Shown: positions 8,861 through 17,692, counted from the first letter of the stretch. The stretch: DNA of 64,000 nucleotides from an uncultured Microbacterium sp. (GCF_947489255.1 NZ_CANLCY010000002.1:186001-250000); one strand, 5' to 3'. Notes: a model not told the origin generated them from the sequence alone. Numbers and translations are program-made.

Positions 8861-9337
8861 ATGCCTCGTGAGCAGGGTGAGAAGCTCATCGCGTCGAACA
8901 AGAAGGCGCGCCACGACTACGCCATCGAGAAGACGTACGAAGCCGGTCTCGTGCTGACCGGCACCGAAGTGAAGTCACTGCGCCAGGGGCGCGCGAACCT
9001 CACCGACGGCTACGCGTACATCGACGGCGGTCAGGCGTTCCTCGACGCCGTGCACATCCCCGAGTACTCGCAGGGGCATTGGACGAACCACTCCGCCAAG
9101 CGCACGCGCAAGCTGCTGCTGCACAAGGAGGAGATCATCAAGCTCTCGCACGCGGTCTCCGCCGGGGGGTACACCCTTGTGCCGCTGCGGCTGTACTTCC
9201 TCGACGGACGCGCGAAGGTCGAGATCGCGGTCGCGAAGGGCAAGCGCGAGTTCGAGAAGCGGCAGACGATCCGCGAGCGCGAAGACAAGCGCGAGGCCGA
9301 GCGCGCGATGCGCACGAAGAACCGCCTCGGCGAGTGA
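8861..9337 (+). CDS. smpB: SsrA-binding protein SmpB
   Basis: SmpB binds tmRNA and delivers it to stalled ribosomes. The 158-residue protein has the family core: [20 protein letters not shown] at the N-terminus, [16 protein letters not shown] near residue 31, and a basic C-terminal tail of alternating R, K and E that enters the mRNA channel. A strong ribosome site GAGGAGGTG precedes the ATG, and a TAAGCT box at about 8815-8820 suggests its own promoter in addition to read-through from ftsX. The tmRNA gene lies 0.9 kb downstream. Confidence 0.97.
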   Translation: MPREQGEKLIASNKKARHDYAIEKTYEAGLVLTGTEVKSLRQGRANLTDGYAYIDGGQAFLDAVHIPEYSQGHWTNHSAKRTRKLLLHKEEIIKLSHAVSAGGYTLVPLRLYFLDGRAKVEIAVAKGKREFEKRQTIREREDKREAERAMRTKNRLGE

Positions 9338-9381
9338 ACCAGAGCCGCTGAGGCGGTCGGGGCTCCTCACGGCCGGCGCGA

Positions 9382-10035
9382 TCACTCCGCGCGGAAGCGT
9401 CCCTCCACGACCGAGGTCACGACGATCTCGGGTGGCTGAAGACTGAACGACGATCCTCCCGCGGACGCCGCCATCAGGCGCGCACCCATCGGGGCGGGTG
9501 CCTCGGGGCGGGTCGCGAGCAGCCCGGCATCCGCGATCTCGACGGCGGCGACGGATGCCAGGCCCAGCGCATCGGCGTAGGCGGTGGCGCGCTCGACGGC
9601 CACGTGCACGGCTTCGGCGGCGACCTCGCGCTCGGTGCGCGCGCGGGTCTCGGGGGAGAGACGCCAGTCGACGGAGGTGACCTGCACGTCGTCGGACTCG
9701 GTGACGTCGCCGAGCCACCACGACAGGGCGCCGGCGTCGATGAACGTGGCCGAGAGCTCGACGGTGGCGTGGTGGACGAGGGGGAGTTGTGCTCCCTCGG
9801 CGTTCCACGGCCGGTCGGACCAGACCGAGACGCGGGCGCTCGACCACTCCGACACCTCGCCCGAACGCAGGTGCGCGACGAGGCCGTCCTGCACGCTCGA
9901 GGCCCGCTCCTGCGCCTGCTCGACGACGGGGCCGCGAGAGGGGCCGTCGACCGAGACGGTGACCCGCACGGCGGCCTCCTCGGCGCGCACGCGGGCGCTG
10001 CTCTCGCCTCGGACGGTGATGACGACGTCGCTCAT
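9382..10035 (-). CDS. SIMPL domain (DUF541) protein
   Basis: The 217-residue product begins MSDVVITVRGESSARVRAEE and has the alternating strand and helix pattern of SIMPL (DUF541) proteins, including ATAYADALGL near residue 155. Members elsewhere are periplasmic or cytosolic proteins of uncertain role, some linked to oxidative stress or receptor signalling. No signal peptide is visible, so a cytosolic location is likely. On the minus strand a TAGGCT box lies six bases before the ATG, suggesting leaderless expression. It sits between smpB and ssrA on the opposite strand. Confidence 0.82.
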   Translation of the reverse strand: MSDVVITVRGESSARVRAEEAAVRVTVSVDGPSRGPVVEQAQERASSVQDGLVAHLRSGEVSEWSSARVSVWSDRPWNAEGAQLPLVHHATVELSATFIDAGALSWWLGDVTESDDVQVTSVDWRLSPETRARTEREVAAEAVHVAVERATAYADALGLASVAAVEIADAGLLATRPEAPAPMGARLMAASAGGSSFSLQPPEIVVTSVVEGRFRAE

Positions 10036-10230
10036 GCGGTGAGCCTACGCGAGGGTGGACCTCGTCGCCGGGGTCGCCGGGACCGTCGGGCGCCGGGTCC
10101 GCGGCCGGCTCGGACGGTGCGGAGGAATTTCTGAGTCCGCGATGCGTTGTAGACTGTGATGCTCGGGTGCTTCGGTTCCCGGCGTGGCAACTCAACAGCG
10201 TGACAACGGCCGCTCCTTGACGGAGTTCCC

Positions 10231-10598
10231 GGGGCTGATCGGTTTCGACAGCGTCTGCGAACCCGCGAGAAAGCGGGCCGAGGATGTGGGGTTATCTCGT
10301 AAACGCTCCCTGCAAAACAATAAGTGCCAATGCTAAGCGCACTGACTTCGCCCTCGCTGCGTAAGCGAGCCCGATAGTCCGTCAGACCGTGTGTGACCCC
10401 GCCACGGATTCTGGCGTCATTTAGGGGTCTTGCTGTGTGACGGCGTCTGGACGTCACGCGGGACTTTTCCCAGGCTGGGCTCGTCGACTTAGGTGTCTGT
10501 GACAAAGGTCGGAGCCGAGCAGAACGTCTGCACAGACTGCGCCCGGAGAAAACGCGGAGACCCAGCGTTGGACGGGGGTTCGATTCCCCCCAGCTCCA
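10231..10598 (+). ncRNA. ssrA: Transfer-messenger RNA (tmRNA)
   Basis: The 5' end GGGGCTGATCGGTTTCGACAG and the 3' end GGTTCGATTCCCCCCAGCTCC plus A form the tRNA-like half; GGGGCTG pairs with CAGCTCC. The resume codon GCC at 10326 starts a tag reading ANAKRTDFALAA, ended by TAA at 10362-10364, closely resembling other actinobacterial tags. CCA is not encoded. The RNA rescues stalled ribosomes together with SmpB, encoded just upstream. A TAGACT box at 10150-10155 is a candidate -10 element for a longer precursor. Confidence 0.95.
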
Positions 10599-10627
10599 CG
10601 AGCCGTTGTCACGGTGAGTTCGTCACG

Positions 10628-10671
10628 AAAGCCCTCGCTTCCGCCCGTTTCGGCGGGGGCGAGGGCTTTTT
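10628..10671 (+). terminator. Rho-independent terminator of ssrA
   Basis: Arms GCCCTCGC and GCGAGGGC with an inner CCGCC/GGCGG pairing form a strong hairpin, preceded by AAA and followed by a run of five T. Confidence 0.9.
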
Positions 10672-10843
10672 CGCGTGTCAGCGGGTCGCACCTACCGCGT
10701 GCGCGGGGTGCGCACAGCCGCATGGCGGCCTGGGTGGGGATGCCGTTGCTCGATCGCCACCGTGTGAGCGGACTGCGTCGTCGCCGTGCGACCGGACTGT
10801 GCTCCGCTGCCCCTCAGCCGGCCGGTGTGTGCGCCGCCGTCCC

Positions 10844-11383
10844 TCAGGCGGCGCTGCGCGTGTGGATGTCGGTCTCGCCCGAGGCGTCGTTGAGCTCGAG
10901 GTAGACGCGCCCCTCGGTGCGCGTGAGCGTGGCGGTGTTGCGTCTTTCGATCGCCTCCGCGAGGCGCTCGACGAACCCGGGGTCGAAGCTGTGCAGCAGC
11001 ACGTCTTCTGCGCGGTGGATGCGCTTGCCCGACCACGCGGCGGCGACCTTCTCGGGATCGCGGTGGGTGTACACGGCGACGCGTTCGGCCTTCATGCTGC
11101 CGGTGTGCAGGCGGGCGGCATCCGGAGCTCCCACCTCCACCCAGGCGACGAGCGCGCCGGTGAGATCGCGCACCATGACGGCGGGCTCGTCGGTCGCGGC
11201 GACGCCCTCGCTGAACGCGATGCCGTCTTCGAACTCGAGGCAGTACGCGAGGACGCGGGTCAGCATGTAGGGCGCGGTCTCGGACGGATGCCGCGCGACC
11301 CGCAGCTGCAGCTCGTCGTAGACGCCGCGATCGACGTCGGAGAGCTGCACGGTGAACGTGTGAATGGTCGCGCCGATAGCCAT
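10844..11383 (-). CDS. YaeQ family protein
   Basis: The 179-residue product begins MAIGATIHTFTVQLSDVDRG and contains HPSETAPYMLTRVLAYCLEF near residues 32-51, both typical of the YaeQ family. The fold is related to PD-(D/E)XK nucleases, but the cellular role is unknown; the E. coli member was once reported to affect transcription elongation. On the minus strand a TAGGCT box lies eight bases before the ATG, with no ribosome site, implying a leaderless mRNA. It forms a single-gene unit convergent with ssrA. Confidence 0.88.
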   Translation of the reverse strand: MAIGATIHTFTVQLSDVDRGVYDELQLRVARHPSETAPYMLTRVLAYCLEFEDGIAFSEGVAATDEPAVMVRDLTGALVAWVEVGAPDAARLHTGSMKAERVAVYTHRDPEKVAAAWSGKRIHRAEDVLLHSFDPGFVERLAEAIERRNTATLTRTEGRVYLELNDASGETDIHTRSAA

Positions 11384-11487
11384 GAGGATCGAGCCTACGG
11401 GAGAGCCCGCTCCGCTCGTGCCGCCGGGACTGCGGCATCCGAGGGGAGGCGTTGCCCCGATGCCCCCGGGCCGCCTAGCGTCGAGGG

Positions 11488-11784
11488 ATGCCAGACCCCC
11501 GCGCCCTCCGCATCGACGTCGGTCCGTTCCACCTCGCCCCGACGCCCGATGCCCCGACGTGGACCGCTGCGCAGGAGCGGCGCGGGAGTGATGCGGTATC
11601 CGGCCTCGACGACGGCGAGTCGGACGCGGGGCGCATCACCGCCGGGTGGACCGACTGGGTCGCGTTCGCCCACCGGGTGCTGCAGGTCGATGCCCTCTCG
11701 CGTGACGCGGAGGCCCGCGGCGACGCGTGGGACGAGGGGTTCTCGGCGGCGCGCGACGCGGAGGCGCGGAACCCCTATCGGTGA
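11488..11784 (+). CDS. Small hypothetical protein
   Basis: I do not recognise this 98-residue protein. It is acidic and hydrophilic with no signal peptide or membrane segment, and ends in a segment (WDEGFSAARDAEARNPYR) of a type often seen at the C-terminus of small actinobacterial proteins. Expression is plausible: a TAGCGT box lies six bases before the ATG, with the overlapping sequence CGAGGG as a possible ribosome site. It is divergent from yaeQ. Confidence 0.6.
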   Translation: MPDPRALRIDVGPFHLAPTPDAPTWTAAQERRGSDAVSGLDDGESDAGRITAGWTDWVAFAHRVLQVDALSRDAEARGDAWDEGFSAARDAEARNPYR

Positions 11785-11962
11785 CGGTGGATATACGCGG
11801 TGACGATCGCGTCGTCGCGGATGCGCGGAACCTTCAGCGGCGACGGGCGGATCCGGGGCGGTGACCGACTGCGCCGTCGCGGATGACGGAGCTTCTACCG
11901 GTCACGGGCGGGACCGCGGCGGTGACCGATCGTGCCCTCGGGGACCTGCCCCCACCGCTCGA
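11785..11962. other. Spacer with degenerate repeats
   Basis: This stretch contains three loosely similar units built on 'ggtgaccga...cgccgtcgcggatg', about 60 bases apart. No gene or clear terminator was found. Confidence 0.4.
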
Positions 11963-12580
11963 TTACCGCGGCCCCTGGACCAGGATCAGGCTCTGCCGGG
12001 TGTCGGCGAGCTTCACGAAGCCGTCGCCGAAGAAGTAGGTCAGGCCGTAGCCGTCGGCGCCGCGTCCATTGAGCCAGTCGGGGTTCTCGGTGACGTAGGT
12101 GCCGTCGGCATCCTTCTCGACCTTCCATCCCGCCGCGACCAGGTCTTTCTGCGCGGTCTTCGCGGTGTCGTCGTCGATGGGCGCCCAGCCGAAGATCTGC
12201 ACGCGGTCGGAGGCGATCTTCGTGTCGCCCCACTTGCACTGGATGCCGTCGTCGAGGGCCGTGGCGCCGATGCGGAACTGATCCTCCTGCGACGTCCAGC
12301 CGAGGCTGCGGAAGTCGTCGGCGGTGGCCTGGGGGATGATGTTCTCGCACGTGGGGTCGGCGGGCGGGGTCGCCGAACCCGACGGTGACGCCGACGGAGC
12401 GGGTGTCTCGACGCCCGAGACGGGCGCGGCCGAGGAGGGCGCGTCGGCGGCGGGGGTGGGCTCGGGCGCCGGGGAGGAGCATCCGGCGAGCACGAGGGCG
12501 GCCAGGGCACCGCTGGTGGCGATCGCGAAGACGCGGGCGCGGGCGGAGCGCGGGCGTGCGAGGGCGGAGGGGCGGATCAT
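11963..12580 (-). CDS. Putative lipoprotein, coupled to hisN
   Basis: The 205-residue product has a lipoprotein signal: a basic N-terminus, a hydrophobic stretch and the lipobox LAGC at about residues 31-34. An Ala/Pro/Ser/Thr-rich spacer follows to about residue 80, then a globular domain with two cysteines (near CENIIPQ and QCKWGD). This layout resembles actinobacterial DUF3558-like or substrate-sensing lipoproteins, but I cannot assign a family with certainty. The ATG overlaps the stop of the upstream phosphatase gene (ATGA), so the two are translationally coupled. It should be anchored on the outer face of the cytoplasmic membrane. Confidence 0.78.
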   Translation of the reverse strand: MIRPSALARPRSARARVFAIATSGALAALVLAGCSSPAPEPTPAADAPSSAAPVSGVETPAPSASPSGSATPPADPTCENIIPQATADDFRSLGWTSQEDQFRIGATALDDGIQCKWGDTKIASDRVQIFGWAPIDDDTAKTAQKDLVAAGWKVEKDADGTYVTENPDWLNGRGADGYGLTYFFGDGFVKLADTRQSLILVQGPR

Positions 12581-13404
12581 CGGGAGTCCTCGCCCTGGTG
12601 CAGCAGCGACAGGAAGGCGTCGTGCAGCACGCCGTTCGTCGCGAGCGATGACTCCGCGTCGAGGCGGTCGGTTCCGTCGTAGGCGGTGAACGTGCCGCCG
12701 GCCTCGCGGACGATGGGGGCGATCGCGGCGATGTCGTACTCCTTCACGCCGAACTCGGCCACGAGTTCGAGTCGCCCTTCGGCGAGCCACATGTAGGGCA
12801 GCGCGTCGCCGTAGGCGCGGTCGCGCCAGACGGCGCGCGCGAGGCGTTCGAGGGTGGGGAGGAGGTCGACGTCGTCCCACTGCTCGATGCTCTGGAAGCT
12901 GATGCTCGACGCGGCGATGTCGTCGACGCCGGACACGTGGATGCGACGCGTGTCGCCCGTCGCGGTGGTCGTCCAGGCGCCATGGCCGGTCGCGGCCCAC
13001 CAGCGGCGGCCGATCGCGGGTTGACTGACGACCCCCACGGTGGGGACGCCGTCGACGGTGAGGGCGATGAGCGTGGCCCAGACGGGGATGCCGCGCATGT
13101 AGTTGTGGGTGCCGTCGATCGGGTCGATCACCCAGCGTCGTGACGTGTCGCCGGAGCTGCCGTATTCCTCGCCCAGGATCGCGTCGGCGGGGCGCTCGGC
13201 ATCCAGGATCTGCCGGATCGCGCGCTCGGTGGCGAGGTCGGCCTCGGTGACGTGCGTGCGGTCGGGCTTGGTGTCGATGCGCAGGTCGGCGGCGTCGAAA
13301 CGCTGCATGGCCACCGCGTCGGCGGCGTCGGCCAGGCGGAGGGCGAGTGCGAGATCGTCGGTCGGGTCCGCGGGGGTCGCGGCGGGCTCTTCGATGCGGG
13401 ACAC
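12577..13404 (-). CDS. hisN: Inositol monophosphatase family protein, probable histidinol-phosphatase
   Basis: This 275-residue enzyme belongs to the Mg-dependent inositol monophosphatase family. Metal-binding motifs are visible: GEEYG near residue 76, WVIDPIDGTHNYMRG near residues 90-104 and EYDIAAIAPIVREAGG near 212. The spacing and the THNYMRG variant resemble actinobacterial HisN, which removes phosphate from histidinol phosphate in histidine synthesis, but other monophosphate substrates are possible. No other his gene is nearby. The start is GTG at 13404 with a TATCCT box six bases upstream, so the transcript is probably leaderless. Confidence 0.85.
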   Translation of the reverse strand: MSRIEEPAATPADPTDDLALALRLADAADAVAMQRFDAADLRIDTKPDRTHVTEADLATERAIRQILDAERPADAILGEEYGSSGDTSRRWVIDPIDGTHNYMRGIPVWATLIALTVDGVPTVGVVSQPAIGRRWWAATGHGAWTTTATGDTRRIHVSGVDDIAASSISFQSIEQWDDVDLLPTLERLARAVWRDRAYGDALPYMWLAEGRLELVAEFGVKEYDIAAIAPIVREAGGTFTAYDGTDRLDAESSLATNGVLHDAFLSLLHQGEDSR

Positions 13405-13435
13405 GGCTCCAGGATAACCGGCGCTCCTGGCTCGA

Positions 13436-13465
13436 TTTGGTGTGCTCGCGTCACGGCTGGTAATG
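13436..13465 (+). promoter_or_regulatory. Promoter of tRNA-Lys
   Basis: A -35-like TTGGTG (13436-13441) and a -10-like TAATGT (13460-13465) are separated by 18 bases, about 43 bases before the mature tRNA. Confidence 0.55.
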
Positions 13466-13507
13466 TCATTCCTCGGCGCGGAGAGCGAATCTCCGGCCGA
13501 ACGGAAC

Positions 13508-13583
13508 GCACCTCTAGCTCAATCGGCAGAGCAACTGACTCTTAATCAGTGGGTTCTGGGTTCAAGTCCCAGGGGGTGCACCA
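13508..13583 (+). tRNA. tRNA-Lys (anticodon CUU)
   Basis: A complete cloverleaf of 76 bases including encoded CCA. The acceptor GCACCTC pairs with GGGGTGC. The anticodon stem ACTGA/TCAGT encloses CTCTTAA, giving anticodon CUU. The T-arm contains GGGTTCAAGTCCC. Confidence 0.96.
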
Positions 13584-13587
13584 CAGC

Positions 13588-13615
13588 GAAAAGGCCCGGG
13601 AAACCGGGCCTTTTC
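13588..13615 (+). terminator. Terminator of tRNA-Lys
   Basis: A perfect 12-bp stem GAAAAGGCCCGG/CCGGGCCTTTTC with a GAAA loop, five bases after the tRNA. Confidence 0.92.
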
Positions 13616-13939
13616 TGCGTCCGGGCTGACTCCTCTGGGCCCGCCGGAGGGCACGAGATTCGCCGTCGTGCCCTCTCCGTGCCCCGGGGCTCAGCTCTCG
13701 CCTTCCCGCGGCCGATTCGGCGAGAGTGCCGGGTCAGGGTCCCTTCCGTACAGCGTCTACGTGGACGTCGTTCTCGAGGCCGCCACGCCCGCTGAATAGG
13801 GGAGAGGGAAGGCGACCGACGGGTTCCCGCCGATGAGCGTGGCGACGTCGTGGCGACGCGGCCGGGCCGCCGGCGTGACATCCTCGGCGATGATGGACGC
13901 ATCGCGCGCGCTCGGCGCGCCAGGATCCGGAGGTGCAGC
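13616..13939. other. Non-coding spacer before the NUDIX gene
   Basis: About 320 bases with no convincing gene, repeat or tRNA. The frame of the NUDIX gene is open from 13850, but the protein family begins at 13940. The promoter of the NUDIX gene must lie in the last part of this stretch. Confidence 0.5.
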
Positions 13940-14473
13940 ATGGCCGATGACGAGATCTGGGACGTGACCGACGTGCAGGGCACGCCGACGGGCGGCCTCC
14001 ATCGCCGCGGCGACGGGCCGGTGCCGGCCGGTTCGTTCCACGTCGTGGCATCCGTGTGCATCGTCTCCGACGCGGGGCGGGTGCTGATGAGCAGGCGTGC
14101 GGAGGGCAAGGACTATCCGCTGGCTTGGGAGTTCCCGGCGGGGAGCGCGCTGCGGGGCGAGTCCAGCCGTCGCGGGGCGGTTCGCGAGGTCGATGAGGAG
14201 GTGGGGATCGCCCTCGCGCCGGACGATCTCGTGCTCGTCGGCCGCGTGGTTGAGGAGCGTGCCCTCTTCGATCTCTGGGTGGCTGCCGTCGAGGGGGAAC
14301 CGACCCCGCGGATCGATCCTGAAGAGGTTCTGCACGCCGAATGGGCGACGCTCGACGACGTGCGACAGCGGTGGGATGACGGATCGTTCGCGACATCGTG
14401 GAACGCGAGGTTCGCCGAGCTGTGGGATGTCCTCACCACGCGGGTTGCGGAGGTGACGGCTCCGCGGCGGTGA
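13940..14473 (+). CDS. NUDIX hydrolase
   Basis: The 177-residue protein carries a perfect NUDIX box, G-x5-E-x7-REVDEEVGI, starting at GSALRGE near residue 71. NUDIX enzymes hydrolyse nucleoside diphosphates linked to another group; the context does not reveal the substrate. The N-terminal part (WDVTDVQGTPTG, then HRRGD) resembles the isopentenyl-diphosphate isomerase-like NUDIX subgroup. The ATG at 13940 is preceded by GGAGGTG at the right distance, so the open frame further upstream is ignored. The following spacer contains tandem repeats. Confidence 0.9.
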   Translation: MADDEIWDVTDVQGTPTGGLHRRGDGPVPAGSFHVVASVCIVSDAGRVLMSRRAEGKDYPLAWEFPAGSALRGESSRRGAVREVDEEVGIALAPDDLVLVGRVVEERALFDLWVAAVEGEPTPRIDPEEVLHAEWATLDDVRQRWDDGSFATSWNARFAELWDVLTTRVAEVTAPRR

Positions 14474-14491
14474 GTGCGACTGGCAGTCCGC

Positions 14492-14700
14492 CGGGCTGTC
14501 GGTGACCCAGAAGGGCGCCCGCCTGGGCTCGTCGGGCTGTCGGTGGTGCGAAAGGGCGCCCGCCTCGGCGCGTCGGGGTGTCGAACGCCGAGGGCGCCCG
14601 CCTTGCATCGGCTCGTCGGTGTAGGACGCCGAGGGCTCCCGCCCCGACTCGCGGGGCTGTCGACGACGCAGAAAGACCTGCGCCTGCCTCGTCGGGTCGC
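14492..14700. repeat. Degenerate 41-bp tandem repeat
   Basis: Units beginning with 'cgggctgtcg' or a close variant start at about 14492, 14533, 14574, 14617, 14652 and 14693, mostly 41 bp apart. Each carries a 'gggcgcccgcct'-like half. The array fills the gap between the NUDIX gene and the convergent HNH gene. Confidence 0.7.
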
Positions 14701-14712
14701 AGCGCCGGTTCG

Positions 14713-16299
14713 TCAGAACGGCGGCGGATCCGGTTCGGTCTCGTGCCCGCGCGGCGACCGCCACGTGACGACGCCGGTCTGCGCGTCGCGCGTGGGCGTC
14801 CAGACGGTTTCGTGACGGAGTCGATGGTGATGTCGGCATTCCGGCTCGAGATTGTCGATATCGGTGCGGCCTCCGTCGGCCCACGCCGTGAGGTGGTCGA
14901 TGTCGCAGGCGCGCGCCGAGCGTCCGCAGCCGGGGAAGATGCAGGTCGGAGAGGTGACGCCGAGCCAGCGGCGCAGGGCCGCGGTGACGCGGTACGTCGT
15001 GCGGTCGAGGGCGAGTGGGGCGCCGCTCACCGGGTGCGTGAGCAGGCGCACCCATGACGTCGCCTCGCCGGCCAGGCGGCGGGCGGTGTCAAGGTCGATG
15101 GGACCATAGCCGTCGAGGATCGCCGCATCGTCACTCTCCCCGAGCAGGGTGAGCGCGGGGACCGTGACGACGATGGAGGCCGTGGCGCGTCGCGGTGCGC
15201 CGCTGGGCGGATCGTCGTCGCCGCGGCGATCATCTCGGATGGTTCCGGAGGGGGTTCTCGTCCGCGACCTGGGGGTCGCGGCGGCATCCGCTGTCAGCAT
15301 CTGGGCGAAGGCGTCAGCCCGGAGCTGGGCCAGGGAGCGATCCTCGTCGGGGACGCTCGCGAGTTGACGCGCTGCGCGATCGATGTGCGACATCGCCGCG
15401 TGAGCGCGATCCGCGGGCAGAAGAGCTGTGAGGGTCGTCATGCCGTCGAGTTCAGCGGTGAGCCAGACACCGCGATCACGGGCCGCGCGTCGGTGACGCT
15501 CCTCGAGGGATTCGCCGTGCACGCGCTCGCGGAGGGTGCGGGCGGAGACGGCGAAGCGGGCGGGGGTGAGGCGGCGGGCACGGTCTGCCGCGCCCTCGTC
15601 GAAGGCCCGCCACGCGACGGCGTCGTCATCGGGAAGAGAGGCGGCGAGTCGAGCGGTCTCGGACGCCTGCCGCTCGGAGGTGTCGCCTACCAGGAACGTC
15701 GCCCACGTGGACGGACAGCGCTGTTGAAGCGTCCGCGCCTGGTCCGCGCGGATCCGCACGGTCTGCTCGGAAATGCGCAGACGCACGGCGATCTCGGCGA
15801 CAGCCGCTCGCTCCGCCATGTCGAGCCGATCGCGCCGAGTCGTCGCCACACGCCGACGACGCGCGTCTTCTGCGTCGAGATCAAGCGTCGGATCGGGACC
15901 GACCCACGGCTCGGGTTGCGCCCTGGCCTCGTCGAGGATGAGCGCGATCAGCCGGGATTCCTCTGCGGCGGTGCGACGGCGTTCGCGGGCGACGGCCTCG
16001 AGAGAGTGCAGGGCGAGGTCGGCGGCATCGCCGGGGGAAGGACGGTCGGCGACGGTGCGAGGATCAGTGTCGCTGTCGGCGGCTCCGTCGTCGCGGTCTT
16101 CGACAGGCCATTCCGGATCGTCGAGACCGAGCTCGATGGCCCACGCGCTGTCGGCGGCGATGCGAAGTTCGTCGTCCGTCATCGGCGGCGCGTCGTGCCA
16201 GATCGCCGTGGAAAGCGCGCCGTGGCGGACGTCCTCCGTGCGCGTGGCGGGACGCGGAGTGGGGGCGACCCGGTCGTTGCCGCGCGGCGTGAGGCTCAT
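14713..16299 (-). CDS. DUF222 and HNH endonuclease domain protein
   Basis: This 528-residue protein has the two-part layout common in actinobacteria: a long helical DUF222 region, then a C-terminal HNH nuclease domain. The HNH motif is complete, with CIFPGCGR, DIDHLTAWADGG, then ECRHHHRLRH near residues 455-500, including two CxxC-like zinc pairs. Such proteins occur in several copies per genome and are suspected mobile or selfish genes, but their role is unproven. The ATG at 16299 is chosen because a TACCGT box sits six bases upstream; an ATG at 16365 is possible. It has no methylase partner nearby. Confidence 0.88.
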   Translation of the reverse strand: MSLTPRGNDRVAPTPRPATRTEDVRHGALSTAIWHDAPPMTDDELRIAADSAWAIELGLDDPEWPVEDRDDGAADSDTDPRTVADRPSPGDAADLALHSLEAVARERRRTAAEESRLIALILDEARAQPEPWVGPDPTLDLDAEDARRRRVATTRRDRLDMAERAAVAEIAVRLRISEQTVRIRADQARTLQQRCPSTWATFLVGDTSERQASETARLAASLPDDDAVAWRAFDEGAADRARRLTPARFAVSARTLRERVHGESLEERHRRAARDRGVWLTAELDGMTTLTALLPADRAHAAMSHIDRAARQLASVPDEDRSLAQLRADAFAQMLTADAAATPRSRTRTPSGTIRDDRRGDDDPPSGAPRRATASIVVTVPALTLLGESDDAAILDGYGPIDLDTARRLAGEATSWVRLLTHPVSGAPLALDRTTYRVTAALRRWLGVTSPTCIFPGCGRSARACDIDHLTAWADGGRTDIDNLEPECRHHHRLRHETVWTPTRDAQTGVVTWRSPRGHETEPDPPPF

Positions 16300-16380
16300 G
16301 TCGAAACGGTATCGCCGACCTCCGACATTGCTCTCGGTGTTCACGCGGCGCTCGACACGCGTCATCGTGACGGCCCCGGC

Positions 16381-16503
16381 GCCGGCGAACGGGCCCGGGC
16401 GATCGCTCGTCGGCACCGGCCTCCCTCGCGCTCCCATCCGGCGCCGGCGAACAAGACGGGGCGATCGCCCCGTCCGCACCGGCACCCCTCGCGCTCGCGC
16501 GCG
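16381..16503. repeat. 62-bp direct repeat, two copies
   Basis: Two imperfect copies beginning 'gccggcgaac' start at 16381 and 16443, in the short spacer between the divergent HNH and alpha/beta hydrolase genes. Each contains a 'gggcgatcgc' core. Confidence 0.65.
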
Positions 16504-16523
16504 GCGACCGCGAGGATGACGTG

Positions 16524-17585
16524 ATGACCCCCTCCGGTACCGACGGAGCCGTGAACGGCGAGCCGCACGCAGAAGATGGCGATGCTCTCGAGTCGGCGGT
16601 CGAGCGGACACCGCGCGCCCCTGTGAGGGCGAGGAACACCCCCTCCGCGGGAACGGGCGTCGACCTCGCGCACGGCGCGGCCTCCGCGCGGGACCGAGAT
16701 GATGCCGCGCCCCGCACCGATCGCACGCACCGCGTCGTCGTGCAAGAAGGGACTCTGCGCGTCGGTGAATGGCATCCGGATGCCGAGGGCGCGCCGTGGC
16801 TGCTCGTGCACGGTGTCACGGCCTCGCACCTCGCGTGGGCGTGGGTCGCGCGGGAGACCGATGCGCGGCTGATCGCCCCGGATCTGCGCGGCCGCGGCCG
16901 CAGCACGGCGTCGAGCCGACGGACCGGTCTGGCGCAGCACTCGGACGATCTGGTCGCCGTCCTCGACGCGAGGGGTGTCGATCGCGCGGTCGTCGTCGGG
17001 CACTCGATGGGCGCGTTCGTCTCGGCGGTGTTCGCTGATCGGCATCCGGACCGCGTCGAGAGGGTCGTGCTGGTCGACGGGGGACTGCCGCTCGACCTGC
17101 CCGTCGGGATGGATCCGCGCGAGGCCGTGCGGTACGTGCTCGGTCCGACCGCCGCGCGGCTGGACATGCGCTTCGAGAGCGTCGCCGCGTACCGCGACTT
17201 CTGGCGCGCGCACCCGGCGTTCGTCGGCCGGGAGGACGCGCTCCTGGACGACTACTTCGCCTACGACCTCGCGGGGGTCGAGCCCGCGCTGCGGCCCGCG
17301 ACGACGTTCGCCACCGTGGAGGCCGATTCGATCGACCAGAACACCGGCGACGCGATCGCCGGAGCTCTCGAGCGGATGCCGCGGCCCACCCGGTTGCTGG
17401 CGGCCGAACGGGGGCTGCGGGGCGAGGATCCGCCTCTGTATCCGGACCTTCCGTCGATCGAGAGGTCCCATCCGCGACTCCGCTCGGCGACCCGGGTCGA
17501 GTCCGTCGACCACTACTCGATCGTCATGTCCCCCGAGGGAGCGCGCGCGGTCGTGGAAGAGGTACGGCGCGACGGAGGGCAGTAG
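16524..17585 (+). CDS. Alpha/beta hydrolase
   Basis: The product (353 residues from ATG 16524; a GTG at 16521 is immediately before it) has a poorly conserved, charged N-terminal stretch of about 70 residues. An alpha/beta hydrolase fold follows: oxyanion strand WLLVHGVTAS near residue 93, nucleophile elbow VVGHSMGAF near residue 158 (Ser as nucleophile) and a C-terminal His in VDHYS near residue 332. The substrate is unknown. The long N-terminal extension makes the start uncertain, and a shorter protein starting near the conserved region is possible. Confidence 0.82.
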   Translation: MTPSGTDGAVNGEPHAEDGDALESAVERTPRAPVRARNTPSAGTGVDLAHGAASARDRDDAAPRTDRTHRVVVQEGTLRVGEWHPDAEGAPWLLVHGVTASHLAWAWVARETDARLIAPDLRGRGRSTASSRRTGLAQHSDDLVAVLDARGVDRAVVVGHSMGAFVSAVFADRHPDRVERVVLVDGGLPLDLPVGMDPREAVRYVLGPTAARLDMRFESVAAYRDFWRAHPAFVGREDALLDDYFAYDLAGVEPALRPATTFATVEADSIDQNTGDAIAGALERMPRPTRLLAAERGLRGEDPPLYPDLPSIERSHPRLRSATRVESVDHYSIVMSPEGARAVVEEVRRDGGQ

Positions 17586-17660
17586 CTCGACACGCGAAAG
17601 GCCGCCCCCACCGAAACGGGGAGCGGCGCGGACGCGTAGCCCGTCGACGCGGACGCACGA

Positions 17661-17692
17661 AAGGCCGCCCCCGCCGAAGCAGGAGCGGCCTT
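17661..17692. terminator. Bidirectional terminator
   Basis: Arms AAGGCCGC and GCGGCCTT enclose a GC-rich loop between the convergent hydrolase and MFS genes. A partial second copy of the left arm region lies at about 17596-17610. Confidence 0.65.

Noticed and set aside
10231..11803. Open frames running through the tmRNA and the yaeQ region on the plus strand
   Set aside because: They cross a highly conserved tmRNA and read antisense through yaeQ; composition is not protein-like.
14713..16299. Restriction-modification system around the HNH gene
   Set aside because: No methyltransferase or specificity gene is nearby; the DUF222/HNH layout is common as a solitary gene in actinobacteria.
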